DNA from: Suilimivivens sp964458255
GTDB taxonomy: Bacteria; Bacillota; Clostridia; Lachnospirales; Lachnospiraceae
Length of the DNA: 64,000 nucleotides
Direction: 5' to 3'
Assembly: GCA_964458255.1 (NCBI GenBank)
Contig: CAYWHY010000002.1
Span: forward strand, 1-64,000
Made by a program: the position numbers and the translations under genes. Below, one piece after another: positions 14,946 through 23,900 of the stretch. Within the stretch, counting starts at the first letter, position 1. Each line of letters starts with the position of its first letter. The notes under the pieces are model-generated. The model made no database searches. It saw only the letters and a list, made by a program, of their open reading frames with translations, and had not been told where the DNA came from.

Positions 14946-15665
14946 ATGAAAAATAATAAAAATGATATACAGATTTTATTAATAGCGTTGGGTATTCTGA
15001 TTGCGGTTCTTGTCTGGCAGTTCTTCTACAATCCGAACATGGAAGAAGCGGCACTTGTAAAGACAGAAAATGAAACCTTAAGACAGACCATTATTGAGAT
15101 GGAAGTCTTAGAAGTAAACAAGGATACATATGTAAAAGACATTGCAACCATGAAAGAAGAATGCGATGAGATTATTGAACTTTTTTCCTCGTATCTTACC
15201 CTTGAGGATGTTATTATGTATCTTTACGACATGGAAAATGTAGCACAGAATCAGGTAGTAGTACCGGCTATTGCATTTAGCGAAGCAGTGGAAGTTCCTT
15301 ATGAAGAAGAACTTACCGTAGGTGACTATACGTTGGAGGATGACGGAATACGATTGATGGATTCGGCAGAAACCATCACGCTTACCACTACCTACAGCGG
15401 ACTTAAGAATGTCATTAATTATATCTATGAGATGCCGACAAGAAAGGCTATCAGTGAAGTGAACCTTTCCATTGATGACAACGGTTATTTAAGTGGAACA
15501 ATCAGTACTGATTTCTATGCACTTCTTGGAACAGAAAAGATGTATACGCCGATAGAGATTAATGGTGTATCGCTTGGTAAGAATAATATTTTTGGTGTAC
15601 TTGAAAGAAACATGGCATCACGGACAGCAGAGGAAGAAACTGCGGAAGAAACAACGGAAGACTAA
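14946..15665 (+). CDS. pilO: PilO-like pilus assembly protein
   Basis: 239-residue bitopic protein: short cytoplasmic N-terminus, membrane helix at about residues 9-26 (IQILLIALGILIAVLVWQFF), coiled coil (LVKTENETLRQTIIEMEVL), then an alpha/beta domain (EAVEVPYEEELTV; ETITLTTTYSGLKNVINYI) in the position and shape of PilO. It follows the PilM-N fusion by 18 bp, as pilO follows pilN elsewhere. The C-terminus is acidic (TAEEETAEETTED). Family membership rests on order, topology and the FxGxYxxLxxFL-like segment TYSGLKNVINYI. Confidence 0.75.
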   Translation: MKNNKNDIQILLIALGILIAVLVWQFFYNPNMEEAALVKTENETLRQTIIEMEVLEVNKDTYVKDIATMKEECDEIIELFSSYLTLEDVIMYLYDMENVAQNQVVVPAIAFSEAVEVPYEEELTVGDYTLEDDGIRLMDSAETITLTTTYSGLKNVINYIYEMPTRKAISEVNLSIDDNGYLSGTISTDFYALLGTEKMYTPIEINGVSLGKNNIFGVLERNMASRTAEEETAEETTED

Positions 15666-15723
15666 AAAGATGCCGGAAACAGACCGGTGATAAACAAGTA
15701 AGGAGGAAAGGAGGGAATATGGC

Positions 15724-16968
15724 GTGAAAAAGATGGATGACAAAGGATTTACGCTGGTGGAATTATTGATTGCCGTTACCATCCTGGCAATTGTAGTGGT
15801 TCCCATGTTTAACAGTATTGTAAGTGCTTTCCATATCAATGCCCGAAGCCGTGATGCTCTTCGCACAACGACTCTGGCACAAAATGAAATGGAAATATTT
15901 GAAAAAGAGACGATAGAGAGCCTTTCCAATCCTGCCGGATACGCTTATTCCGCTTCCAATCCGACCGGATATCAGGTAACGGGACCTGATACAGACGGTA
16001 TTTATGTTTTTGAGCGTCGGGGAGTTGTCAACAATACGGGAAAGGCATATGATATCAGAATAACGCTTGACCCCCAAAAAACGGATGCCAGTGACAGATA
16101 TTATACACAAAACACGACAGCATTACTTGCCATGAATACCATAAGCAATCGTGACAGCGGTGCTTATGTGCAGGAAGTACGTACAGAAAGCAGTACATCC
16201 GATCAGGATTCTCTTGCATATCTTCATTTTGTGAATAACTTAACGACCCTGGCACAACTCGTAGGGATTTATACCACGGATTTTTTTGAAAGTATGTTGA
16301 ATCGTACAATAACGGTCGACATTGAAAAATACACAGCTGCGGGTGAAACCTATACGCGGGCAAGTGTTAATTATGATTATACCTATGACTATCCCAATGT
16401 AGTGCGTGATGATGCAAAAGTATATAATGTAAACAGTATTATTTTTGATAATTCGCAGTCGCTTGATGCTTCCGGAAATCCGATTGAATTAAAGAGTATC
16501 TATCTCTTTTATGCTCCACGTTATCTGGCAGGCAGCAACGGATTAGCCCAAAAAGAGAAAATTATTATCAATAATAAAGATGGATTGCCGATTGATATTT
16601 ATTTAATCCGTCAGGATATATTGAACGCTGCAAATACGGTAGAAACAGTGCCTGCCACATACAAACCGTCTATTACAATCAGCGACGTGATTACATCCGG
16701 GAAGACAGCCGGAAAATATCATACTAATTTGAATTTTGGCACAGGCTCCGCCCCCGGTTCCGTGATAAAATTAGAACTGCTGGATGAGAATGGAAGCGCA
16801 TCCGGTAAAATCGGTTCTGATGCTTTCCAGGCGATGGGGCTGGTTTCTTTAGATGCGACAGAGTATAAGGATCGTATCTATAGCATGAAGGTGGAAGTGT
16901 TTGATGAAGGGGCAAATTTTAATACAGATTCACCACTTACGACCATAACGGGTACTAAGCTTGAGTAA
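15724..16968 (+). CDS. Minor pilin, PilV-like, with large C-terminal domain
   Basis: 414-residue prepilin: leader MKKMDDKG, cleavage before FTLVELLIAVTILAIVVVPM with Glu5 present. The N-terminal helix continues as IVSAFHINARSRDALRTTTLAQNEMEIFE, resembling PilV/GspI. The rest is an unusually long beta-rich extracellular domain, about three times the usual minor-pilin size. It starts at GTG behind AAAGGAGGG. It begins the block of four pilin-like genes that leads into the giant secreted protein. Confidence 0.85.
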   Translation: MKKMDDKGFTLVELLIAVTILAIVVVPMFNSIVSAFHINARSRDALRTTTLAQNEMEIFEKETIESLSNPAGYAYSASNPTGYQVTGPDTDGIYVFERRGVVNNTGKAYDIRITLDPQKTDASDRYYTQNTTALLAMNTISNRDSGAYVQEVRTESSTSDQDSLAYLHFVNNLTTLAQLVGIYTTDFFESMLNRTITVDIEKYTAAGETYTRASVNYDYTYDYPNVVRDDAKVYNVNSIIFDNSQSLDASGNPIELKSIYLFYAPRYLAGSNGLAQKEKIIINNKDGLPIDIYLIRQDILNAANTVETVPATYKPSITISDVITSGKTAGKYHTNLNFGTGSAPGSVIKLELLDENGSASGKIGSDAFQAMGLVSLDATEYKDRIYSMKVEVFDEGANFNTDSPLTTITGTKLE

Positions 16969-16991
16969 TAAGCATAGGAAGGTAGTGCAGC

Positions 16992-19337
16992 ATGAACAGA
17001 AAGAGAATTAAGAGAAAATTGCATAAGGATAACCGGGGTTCGGGACTTATCATGGTCCTTATTATGATTGCATTTCTTGGAATCCTTTCGGGAATTTTGT
17101 TGTTTGCAGCATATGGCGGTTATCAGATGCGCCTGATTGACAAGCAGGGAAAGGCCAACTTCTATACGGCTGAATCGGTTTTGGACGAAATCAATGTCGG
17201 ACTGCAGGTACAGGTGTCCAATGCTCTTTCGGATGCCTACAGTGATGTTATGGTAAATTATTCCCTGTATGGAACGGCCGAAGTGCGTACACAGAAGTTG
17301 CATAAAAAGTATTACGGAACGTTACAGTCTCTGGTACAGGGAGGAACCGGTGCCACATACAACATTCATTTGCTGAGAGGTTTTGTTTCGCCCGAACTTT
17401 TGGGAGATGGTGCTTCTGCTGACGGAAGCCGTGATCATTTCGGCACGTATGGTGCAATCGTTGAATCTAATATCAAAAATAGTGCAGGAAATGATGTATA
17501 TACACTTGCACTGAATGAAAATGGTATTGTGTTAAAGGATTTAAGGGTTACCTATGTGGATGAGAAGGGCAATGTGTCCATTATTTCAACAGATATCCGT
17601 TTGGCGTTACCGGATGTCAGTTTTTCTGAGAGCTCCACATTCCCTGATTTGAGTGGCTTTTGCTTTATCGCAGATGAAACGGCAAAGGTTGGCAACAGTG
17701 TTGTGGGAGGCAGTGTTACGATAAACGGCAGTGCTTATGCAAAAGATGTGCAACTCGGAAAACAGATTGGATATGATCACACAGGTAATCCTTATAATTT
17801 TCAGGGCACACCGGTCAGATTTATCGGCTCTTCCACACCGGGAAGTGAGAATCTTTGTCTGGTAGCGAAAAATCATATCATCATTGAAAATGCTGTTTTA
17901 GAAACGACTTCAACTGATTTATGGTGTAAGGATATAGACGTAAATTCCTCGGATGTGATGCTGGAGGGAAATACCTATGTCAGGAATGATGTGAATATAA
18001 ACGGAATTGGAAGTCAGTTAAAGCTTTCCGGTATGTTTGAAGGATATGGCACGAATTTAAATAATGCAGATGCAAGCAGTGCTATCGTAGTAAATGGCAG
18101 AGAGAGCGTTTTAGACTTTTCTGCACTGAAGCTTATGTATATCAGCGGTCATACTTTTGTTTCCACTTCCACAAGCGGTTTAAAGACGGATGTTGACCTT
18201 GCAACGGATGTAAATAAGGATTTCCTGATGGGAGAATCAGTTGCCGTTAAGAGTAATCAGTTGATTTATCTGGTACCGCCTGAGGCTTTAGGATGTGACA
18301 AAACGACAGGAGAATCATTATTCTCAAGTAATCCGATGACTATGACGCAGTATCAGACCCTTGTGGATAATCCGGATAAGTACGAGATTTTGAAGGCTGA
18401 TGAGCCGATAGCTGCCCTTGATAATAATACGCTTGGCAGTTATATGGCACTGCGTACGATGCCTGATGGCAGTACGGGTTATGCTCCCGTTAAAATGGTA
18501 AGACAGACAGGCACAGGAGTAAATCTGGTTTATTTTTACATGGATTTTAAAAATGCGAGTGCGGCTAATGATTTTTTTGTAGATTATTACCGTATTAATG
18601 CAAGTGAGGTAGACAAATATACGCGCCTTTATGCAGAGGCAATTAAGATGCCCACCGGTCTTGATACACGATTTTATTTGGCGGGGAATGTCCTGACATA
18701 TGAGAATGAGGCCTCAGCCGGTGTGATTTTGTCCGCGACGGATGACGATTTGTCGGTGCAAAATGCCGAGGAACGTATGATACAACGTAGTGATACTTTT
18801 GCAGCACTGATTGCTAAAATGGTAAAAAATCTGGTATTGTTAACGCCGGAGGAACAGACAAGAGATGTATTTGCCAATGTAATAGATGAAACAGCCCTGA
18901 TAGAAATGGTAGATGCACTTGACCCGGTTCATAATACATATACTCTGGTATCAGCAGACGGTTCTAAAAAGGTAGTTTTAAGTAAAGGCGATTATCTGGT
19001 TACACCGGCAGATGATGATGTACGTATGATTATTTGTTGTGGAGATGTTCGTTTAAAAGAAGATTTCAAGGGACTGATTATTGCCGGCGGAAATGTGATT
19101 ATCGGAGATGAAACGGATAATGACACAAATGTGGAGCTTGAGCCCCTAACCAATGCTGAATTTTCCGAGCTTTTGCTGATTCATGAAAATGATGCGGGCG
19201 GTATGGCACGTTATGTATTGGATGTATTTCGTGATGGTGTCAATCAGGCACATGGCGGTACGGTTTTAGGAGATACAGGCACAAAAGAAGTTGTTTTGGC
19301 GGATTTGATTATTTATGAACGCTGGAGTAAGCAGTAA
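16992..19337 (+). CDS. PilX-like pilus component, 781 aa, atypical leader
   Basis: The N-terminus has a very basic leader (RKRIKRKLHKDNRGSG) followed by one hydrophobic helix (LIMVLIMIAFLGILSGILLFAAYGG) and a PilX/GspK-like continuation (KQGKANFYTAESVLDEINVGL). It lacks both Phe1 and Glu5 of a normal pilin. The remainder is a long beta-rich region; middle parts (VVGGSVTINGSAYAKDVQL, KNHIIIENAVLE) resemble the beta-helix-like polymer segments seen in Clostridia PilX proteins. At 781 residues it is four times the size of Gram-negative PilX. Glu5-less GspK/PilX proteins sit at pseudopilus tips, so a tip role fits. Confidence 0.75.
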   Translation: MNRKRIKRKLHKDNRGSGLIMVLIMIAFLGILSGILLFAAYGGYQMRLIDKQGKANFYTAESVLDEINVGLQVQVSNALSDAYSDVMVNYSLYGTAEVRTQKLHKKYYGTLQSLVQGGTGATYNIHLLRGFVSPELLGDGASADGSRDHFGTYGAIVESNIKNSAGNDVYTLALNENGIVLKDLRVTYVDEKGNVSIISTDIRLALPDVSFSESSTFPDLSGFCFIADETAKVGNSVVGGSVTINGSAYAKDVQLGKQIGYDHTGNPYNFQGTPVRFIGSSTPGSENLCLVAKNHIIIENAVLETTSTDLWCKDIDVNSSDVMLEGNTYVRNDVNINGIGSQLKLSGMFEGYGTNLNNADASSAIVVNGRESVLDFSALKLMYISGHTFVSTSTSGLKTDVDLATDVNKDFLMGESVAVKSNQLIYLVPPEALGCDKTTGESLFSSNPMTMTQYQTLVDNPDKYEILKADEPIAALDNNTLGSYMALRTMPDGSTGYAPVKMVRQTGTGVNLVYFYMDFKNASAANDFFVDYYRINASEVDKYTRLYAEAIKMPTGLDTRFYLAGNVLTYENEASAGVILSATDDDLSVQNAEERMIQRSDTFAALIAKMVKNLVLLTPEEQTRDVFANVIDETALIEMVDALDPVHNTYTLVSADGSKKVVLSKGDYLVTPADDDVRMIICCGDVRLKEDFKGLIIAGGNVIIGDETDNDTNVELEPLTNAEFSELLLIHENDAGGMARYVLDVFRDGVNQAHGGTVLGDTGTKEVVLADLIIYERWSKQ

Positions 19338-19350
19338 GGAGTCCTGACGG

Positions 19351-19905
19351 ATGCGTGACAATAAGGGATATTCATTAGTTGAAATAGTGGTAGTAGTGGC
19401 AATTATAACAATTGTCGGCGGATTGCTTGGTTATACCTTTAATATGGTGTTTAACCAGCAGGCACGTGAATGTGCCAATAATATAAGCACGTCACTTGAT
19501 AAAGCTAAGAATTATGCACTGACAAGGTCGGGGAGCAGCAGTGCTTATATGGAACTTTATAAGGAAGTGGACGGCGATTATATGATACGCCATTATGAGC
19601 CTGTAAATCCGATTGACCCGGCTTCGGGATATGTCATGTTTGAAGAAAAGACTGTCGGCAGCAAAGCGGTTAAGATTACCTGCTATTTACAAAATGGCGA
19701 TATTCGGGGCATTACGGATGCACAGGGGATGCGGATATATTATAACCGTGTCAGTGGCGCATTTGAAAAGATTGAAATGATAGATGCAAGCCGGAATGTG
19801 ACGCAGACAGATAACTGTACGGTAATAGAGATTAAAAGAGGCGCACAATATAATATTACGCTTACCATACCGACAGGTAAGCATAAACTTGAAAGAATCA
19901 GTTGA
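19351..19905 (+). CDS. Minor pilin, GspH/FimU-like
   Basis: 184-residue prepilin: leader MRDNKG, cleavage before YSLVEIVVVVAIITIVGGLL, Glu5 present. The helix continues as FNQQARECANNISTSLDKAKNYAL, which is the GspH/FimU pattern, followed by a beta-rich domain. It starts 13 bp after the PilX-like gene and its end overlaps the long reading of the next gene. Confidence 0.85.
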   Translation: MRDNKGYSLVEIVVVVAIITIVGGLLGYTFNMVFNQQARECANNISTSLDKAKNYALTRSGSSSAYMELYKEVDGDYMIRHYEPVNPIDPASGYVMFEEKTVGSKAVKITCYLQNGDIRGITDAQGMRIYYNRVSGAFEKIEMIDASRNVTQTDNCTVIEIKRGAQYNITLTIPTGKHKLERIS

Positions 19906-19921
19906 TGGAAAGAAAACATGT

Positions 19922-20866
19922 ATGAAAGATAATAAAGGTTTTACATTAATTGAATTAATTGTTTCGATAGCAATTCTGGGTCTGATTATGGCATCTGTAA
20001 CAACTGTTATCGCGTATGTATCAAGGACCTTTGTCAGGGGGAGTGCAGATGCAAATATGCAGCGTGAATCCCAGATGGTAATGAATCAGATAGAAAACCT
20101 GATAGTGGATACAAACGGCGGCGTGTCTTATGATGATTCAGTTGCCGATGTGAAGTCATTAAAGCTGTATCGTGCAGAAGATGACGGCGCAGGAAGTACA
20201 CTATACACGGAAGAGGTTATTGCCTGGTCAGCTTTGACAGAAGAAATCCTTTATTCCAAGTACAATGTAAAATACAATGCAATTACAGATGATTATACAC
20301 GTGATACGACAATCTATGAAGATCAGCTGCTTGCACAGTATATCAGTGATTTTGAAGTGAATATTGATGATTTTGTGACAGAATATACAAAAGACGGGAT
20401 TCCGATAGATATTGTAAGATCCGTAATAATAAAAATGGGATGTAAGGACAGCTCCGGTAATGTGACTTACAGTACAAGCCCGGTTATTACACTTCGCAAC
20501 CGTATGATGAAGAGCAACAGTCCGACGTTGATTTTTGAAAACACACCGACGCAGACAGATACTTTGGCAGTTTATATGTCATCCTATGATGCCCTTGCAG
20601 TGGAAACGATACGTCAGCCTGTTCAAAATGGTGCGACAGTCGTAAATCCGGGAGAAACATATAAGCTTTATGTTATGGTAAATGATGCAAATGATGTTAA
20701 TGCATATGTAAATTGGACACTCGAGGGGAGCAGTTCTTCCAGCTCGGTGAATGCAGACGGAATGTTGTCAGTAGCTGCAGATGAGACAGGCGGTTTGCTG
20801 ACTGTCATTGCTACCTATAAGGATAATCCAAATAAACAGGCAAAAGCATTGCTGAAGGTAAATTAA
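19922..20866 (+). CDS. Minor pilin, PilW-like, with C-terminal Ig-like domain
   Basis: 314-residue prepilin: leader MKDNKG, cleavage before FTLIELIVSIAILGLIMASV, Glu5 present, then MQRESQMVMNQIENLIVD as in PilW/GspJ. The last 85 residues (VNPGETYKLYVMVNDAND, VNWTLEGSSSSS, LLTVIATYKDNPNKQ) look like a bacterial Ig-like (BIG_2) fold, an addition typical of surface adhesion. I take ATG 19922 rather than the in-frame TTG at 19889, because the leader then has the same length as the other minor pilins and GATGGAAAG precedes it. Confidence 0.83.
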   Translation: MKDNKGFTLIELIVSIAILGLIMASVTTVIAYVSRTFVRGSADANMQRESQMVMNQIENLIVDTNGGVSYDDSVADVKSLKLYRAEDDGAGSTLYTEEVIAWSALTEEILYSKYNVKYNAITDDYTRDTTIYEDQLLAQYISDFEVNIDDFVTEYTKDGIPIDIVRSVIIKMGCKDSSGNVTYSTSPVITLRNRMMKSNSPTLIFENTPTQTDTLAVYMSSYDALAVETIRQPVQNGATVVNPGETYKLYVMVNDANDVNAYVNWTLEGSSSSSSVNADGMLSVAADETGGLLTVIATYKDNPNKQAKALLKVN

Positions 20867-20916
20867 AGTGATTTTGATAACTGTACATGGTATGTGAGAG
20901 TAGTGGGAGTTGAAAC

Positions 20917-23900
20917 ATGAAGAAGAAAATTTTGAAACCGGCTGTTGCAGGATTAAGTCTGCTGCTGGCAGGAACAATCATAACAAATGCCGTAAGAAAC
21001 CGTATGATGGAAGCAGAGGCGGCAGAAACCTTATTGGGAATTCAGAAGCTGATTGCAGAAGTGGAAGCTGAGTATCAGGCAACTGCCGAAAAGTATACAA
21101 TTCTGGAAATCGTGCCGGATCGCAGTGCGGCTGAAATCGGCTATCTTTTTGATGGATATGAACCGGCGCTTAGCGTATGGAATGATGAAGAGATGCGTTG
21201 GGTTGACTGGAGAGAACAGCTAATCATGCTTGATACGCCTGAGGAACGTAAGAACCTGGTTGAAAATACATTAAAGCCGAGACTTCAGGCATATCATGAT
21301 AAACTCAATGCAATGGGAATCGAGGAATATCCGGTTGATTATGTGAAAGATTCTTATGAGGAAAGTGCAACGCCGGAGGATGGTTATGAGCGTATTGAAA
21401 TATCGGATGCCAAAAAACGTGGTTTTTTTGCGTGGCTTGGATTAAATGGTGAAGGTGTTGGGGAATCGGAAACACCTGAAGCGACGCCCGCAGAGGGGGA
21501 ACAGCCGCAGGAACCGGTACAGTCGCCCGCAGAGGGAGAACAACCGCAGGAACCGGTACAGTCGCCCGCAGAGGGGGAACAACCGGAAAATCCGGGAGCA
21601 AGCCCTTCGTCAACGCCGGAAAATGGCAGTAATGGAAACGAGGCAAATACGAATCGATATCATTTAACATTTAAAAACCTGCTCGAACTAACCGAGCCAA
21701 ATTACAGCGGGAAAGCATATAGGGCAGATGAAGAGCATGTTTTGCGAATCGTAGGAAGCAACGAAACAGCTAATGGCACTATCATGGCGGATCATGTACA
21801 GGATGACTGGCCGGTATATCAGTTTGATCCGGTAACGCAGACTTACAAATTTGCCGGCTGGTGGGGGGACATCAAGGGACAAGTGACAATCGGAGGACCT
21901 CAGGAATCACTCTCACCGTCTGCCTCAGCAGACCCGAATGCAGCCACAGATCCGAATGCAGCCACAGATCCGAATGCAGCCACAGACCCGAATGCAGCCA
22001 CAGATCCGAATGCAGCCACAGATCCGAATGCAGCCACAGACCCGAATGCAGCCACAGATCCGAATGCAGCCACAGATCCGAATGCAACGGCTACACCGGA
22101 ACAGAGTGCGAAGGGTGTGATCCCTACAACGACGCCCTATGCAATAGGAGAACATCGGTTTATGCTGTTTACAAGTGTGGAAGTAGCAGAGCCTACAGCT
22201 ACACAGTCAGCAGAGCCTACAGCTACACAGTCAGCAGAGCCTACAGCCACACAGTCAGCAGAGCCTGCAGGTACACCGGAATCAGGCGAGATGCCAACGG
22301 TAACACCGACAATCCGGCCAAGTGAGTCACCTTCGGTTTCGCCGAGTGCAACACCAATTGTAAGTGAAACACTTATGGCCACTGCAACACCGACATTGCT
22401 TCCAAGTGAGACACCGAGTGCAACGCCTGATTCGAGTGCAACGCCGACAATTTTACCAAGTGAGTCACCTTCGGTTTCACCAAGTGCAACGCCGACAATT
22501 TCACCAAGTGAGTCACCTTCGGTTTCACCAAGTGCAACACCGATTGAAGGAATACAGATGAGTGATCCGTCTGCCTATTATATTGTACCTTTTATCAATG
22601 TGTATGATACGGGAGAATTGAACTATGCAGATATCTATTTAGTTGATGATATCGTAAAATGCGATACAGGACATTATCGCTTTTTCGACAATGAGGAATA
22701 TGGTGAGTATATTTTTGGAGCGGAAGCTATTTATTGTAAGAATACCTTTGTTAACAATGAATGGTTTAGAAGACATGTTTTAAATATGGAAAATAATCCG
22801 GCAACGTTTGCCTCTTTCCCGGTAAATGTAATTACAATGACTCCGGCTGAGCTTGAACAGGCGTTTGAGACGAATCAATTTCCGGACTTTGACTTCTTAT
22901 ACCTGAATTCCGGAAAGACAGCGGAGAGTACGACAACAGAGGGGACTACAGCAGGTGGCATCAGCTACAGTGCAAATACAGATTTAAGCGAGCGTGTGAC
23001 ATGGCAGCTTTTTTCATCAGTTTATGAGAAAGCACTTCCCTGTCTGATAGACGGTAATATTATATTTACACAAGAGAGCGGTTCCGGTAATGGAGCTGCG
23101 CAGGAGGGTATGACAGAGGAAGCGGTGTCTGCAGGTGTCATTGTCAGTAGAAATGAAAACCTGGCAGGTACCAATATCTTCAGATTATGTCTTGTCTTAT
23201 CCCAGGATCCCGTGCCGGAAGTGATTGAAGGTGATTTAGATGTACTTTGGGGAACATTGCCTTACGGTTATGAGGACGGAAACTTTGTAACAGATCATGT
23301 GTACACTCATACCGGAAAGTGGTCTGTCATTAATGACGATTTCTGGGAACCTACACTTTATGATGGAGATAAGGAAAATGCCGAAGTTTCTCCGGGCTTT
23401 AGAAAGGTACTTGATGAGATAGAACTTGAAAACCTGTATCGCGAGGCAGATACATCAGGTGATTACGGACAATTGCCGACAGATATTTCACAGGCGATTT
23501 CGGTTCGTCACATTATGAATTATAAGAATCACAGAGATGTTGAACCGAAAGAAACAATTAGCGTATTGGAAATTCATCCGGCACTTGCCGATGAAAGGGA
23601 TTTAACATTAGAGCAGATACAGAAATGGGCTCCTGAAGTAAAAGAGGTTAACACGACGCTCATTACAACGGCGGAGTTTATCGGTAAGATTGAGACGCTG
23701 AATGATAAGTACGATTTGATTTACATAGGTTCTTCAACCGATCACATGAATCTGTACGAACAGGGAAATACAAGATTCAATGACCCCGGTATGGATGGAT
23801 TAATTTATTATAATATCGGAGATTTGCGTGTAGGCAACTTAATGCTGTCAGGATTGCTCGATACAGAGTATAAAAATGGTGACAGAACAGAGGGAACTTA

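Noticed and set aside
21931..22085. Regular repeats resembling a CRISPR array
   Set aside because: Units are contiguous with no spacers and encode an in-frame peptide repeat.
21861..22325. Long alternative frames rich in ECSHRS or MQPQIR repeats
   Set aside because: They are shadows produced by the 18-bp tandem repeat being a multiple of three, inside the 1930-residue gene.
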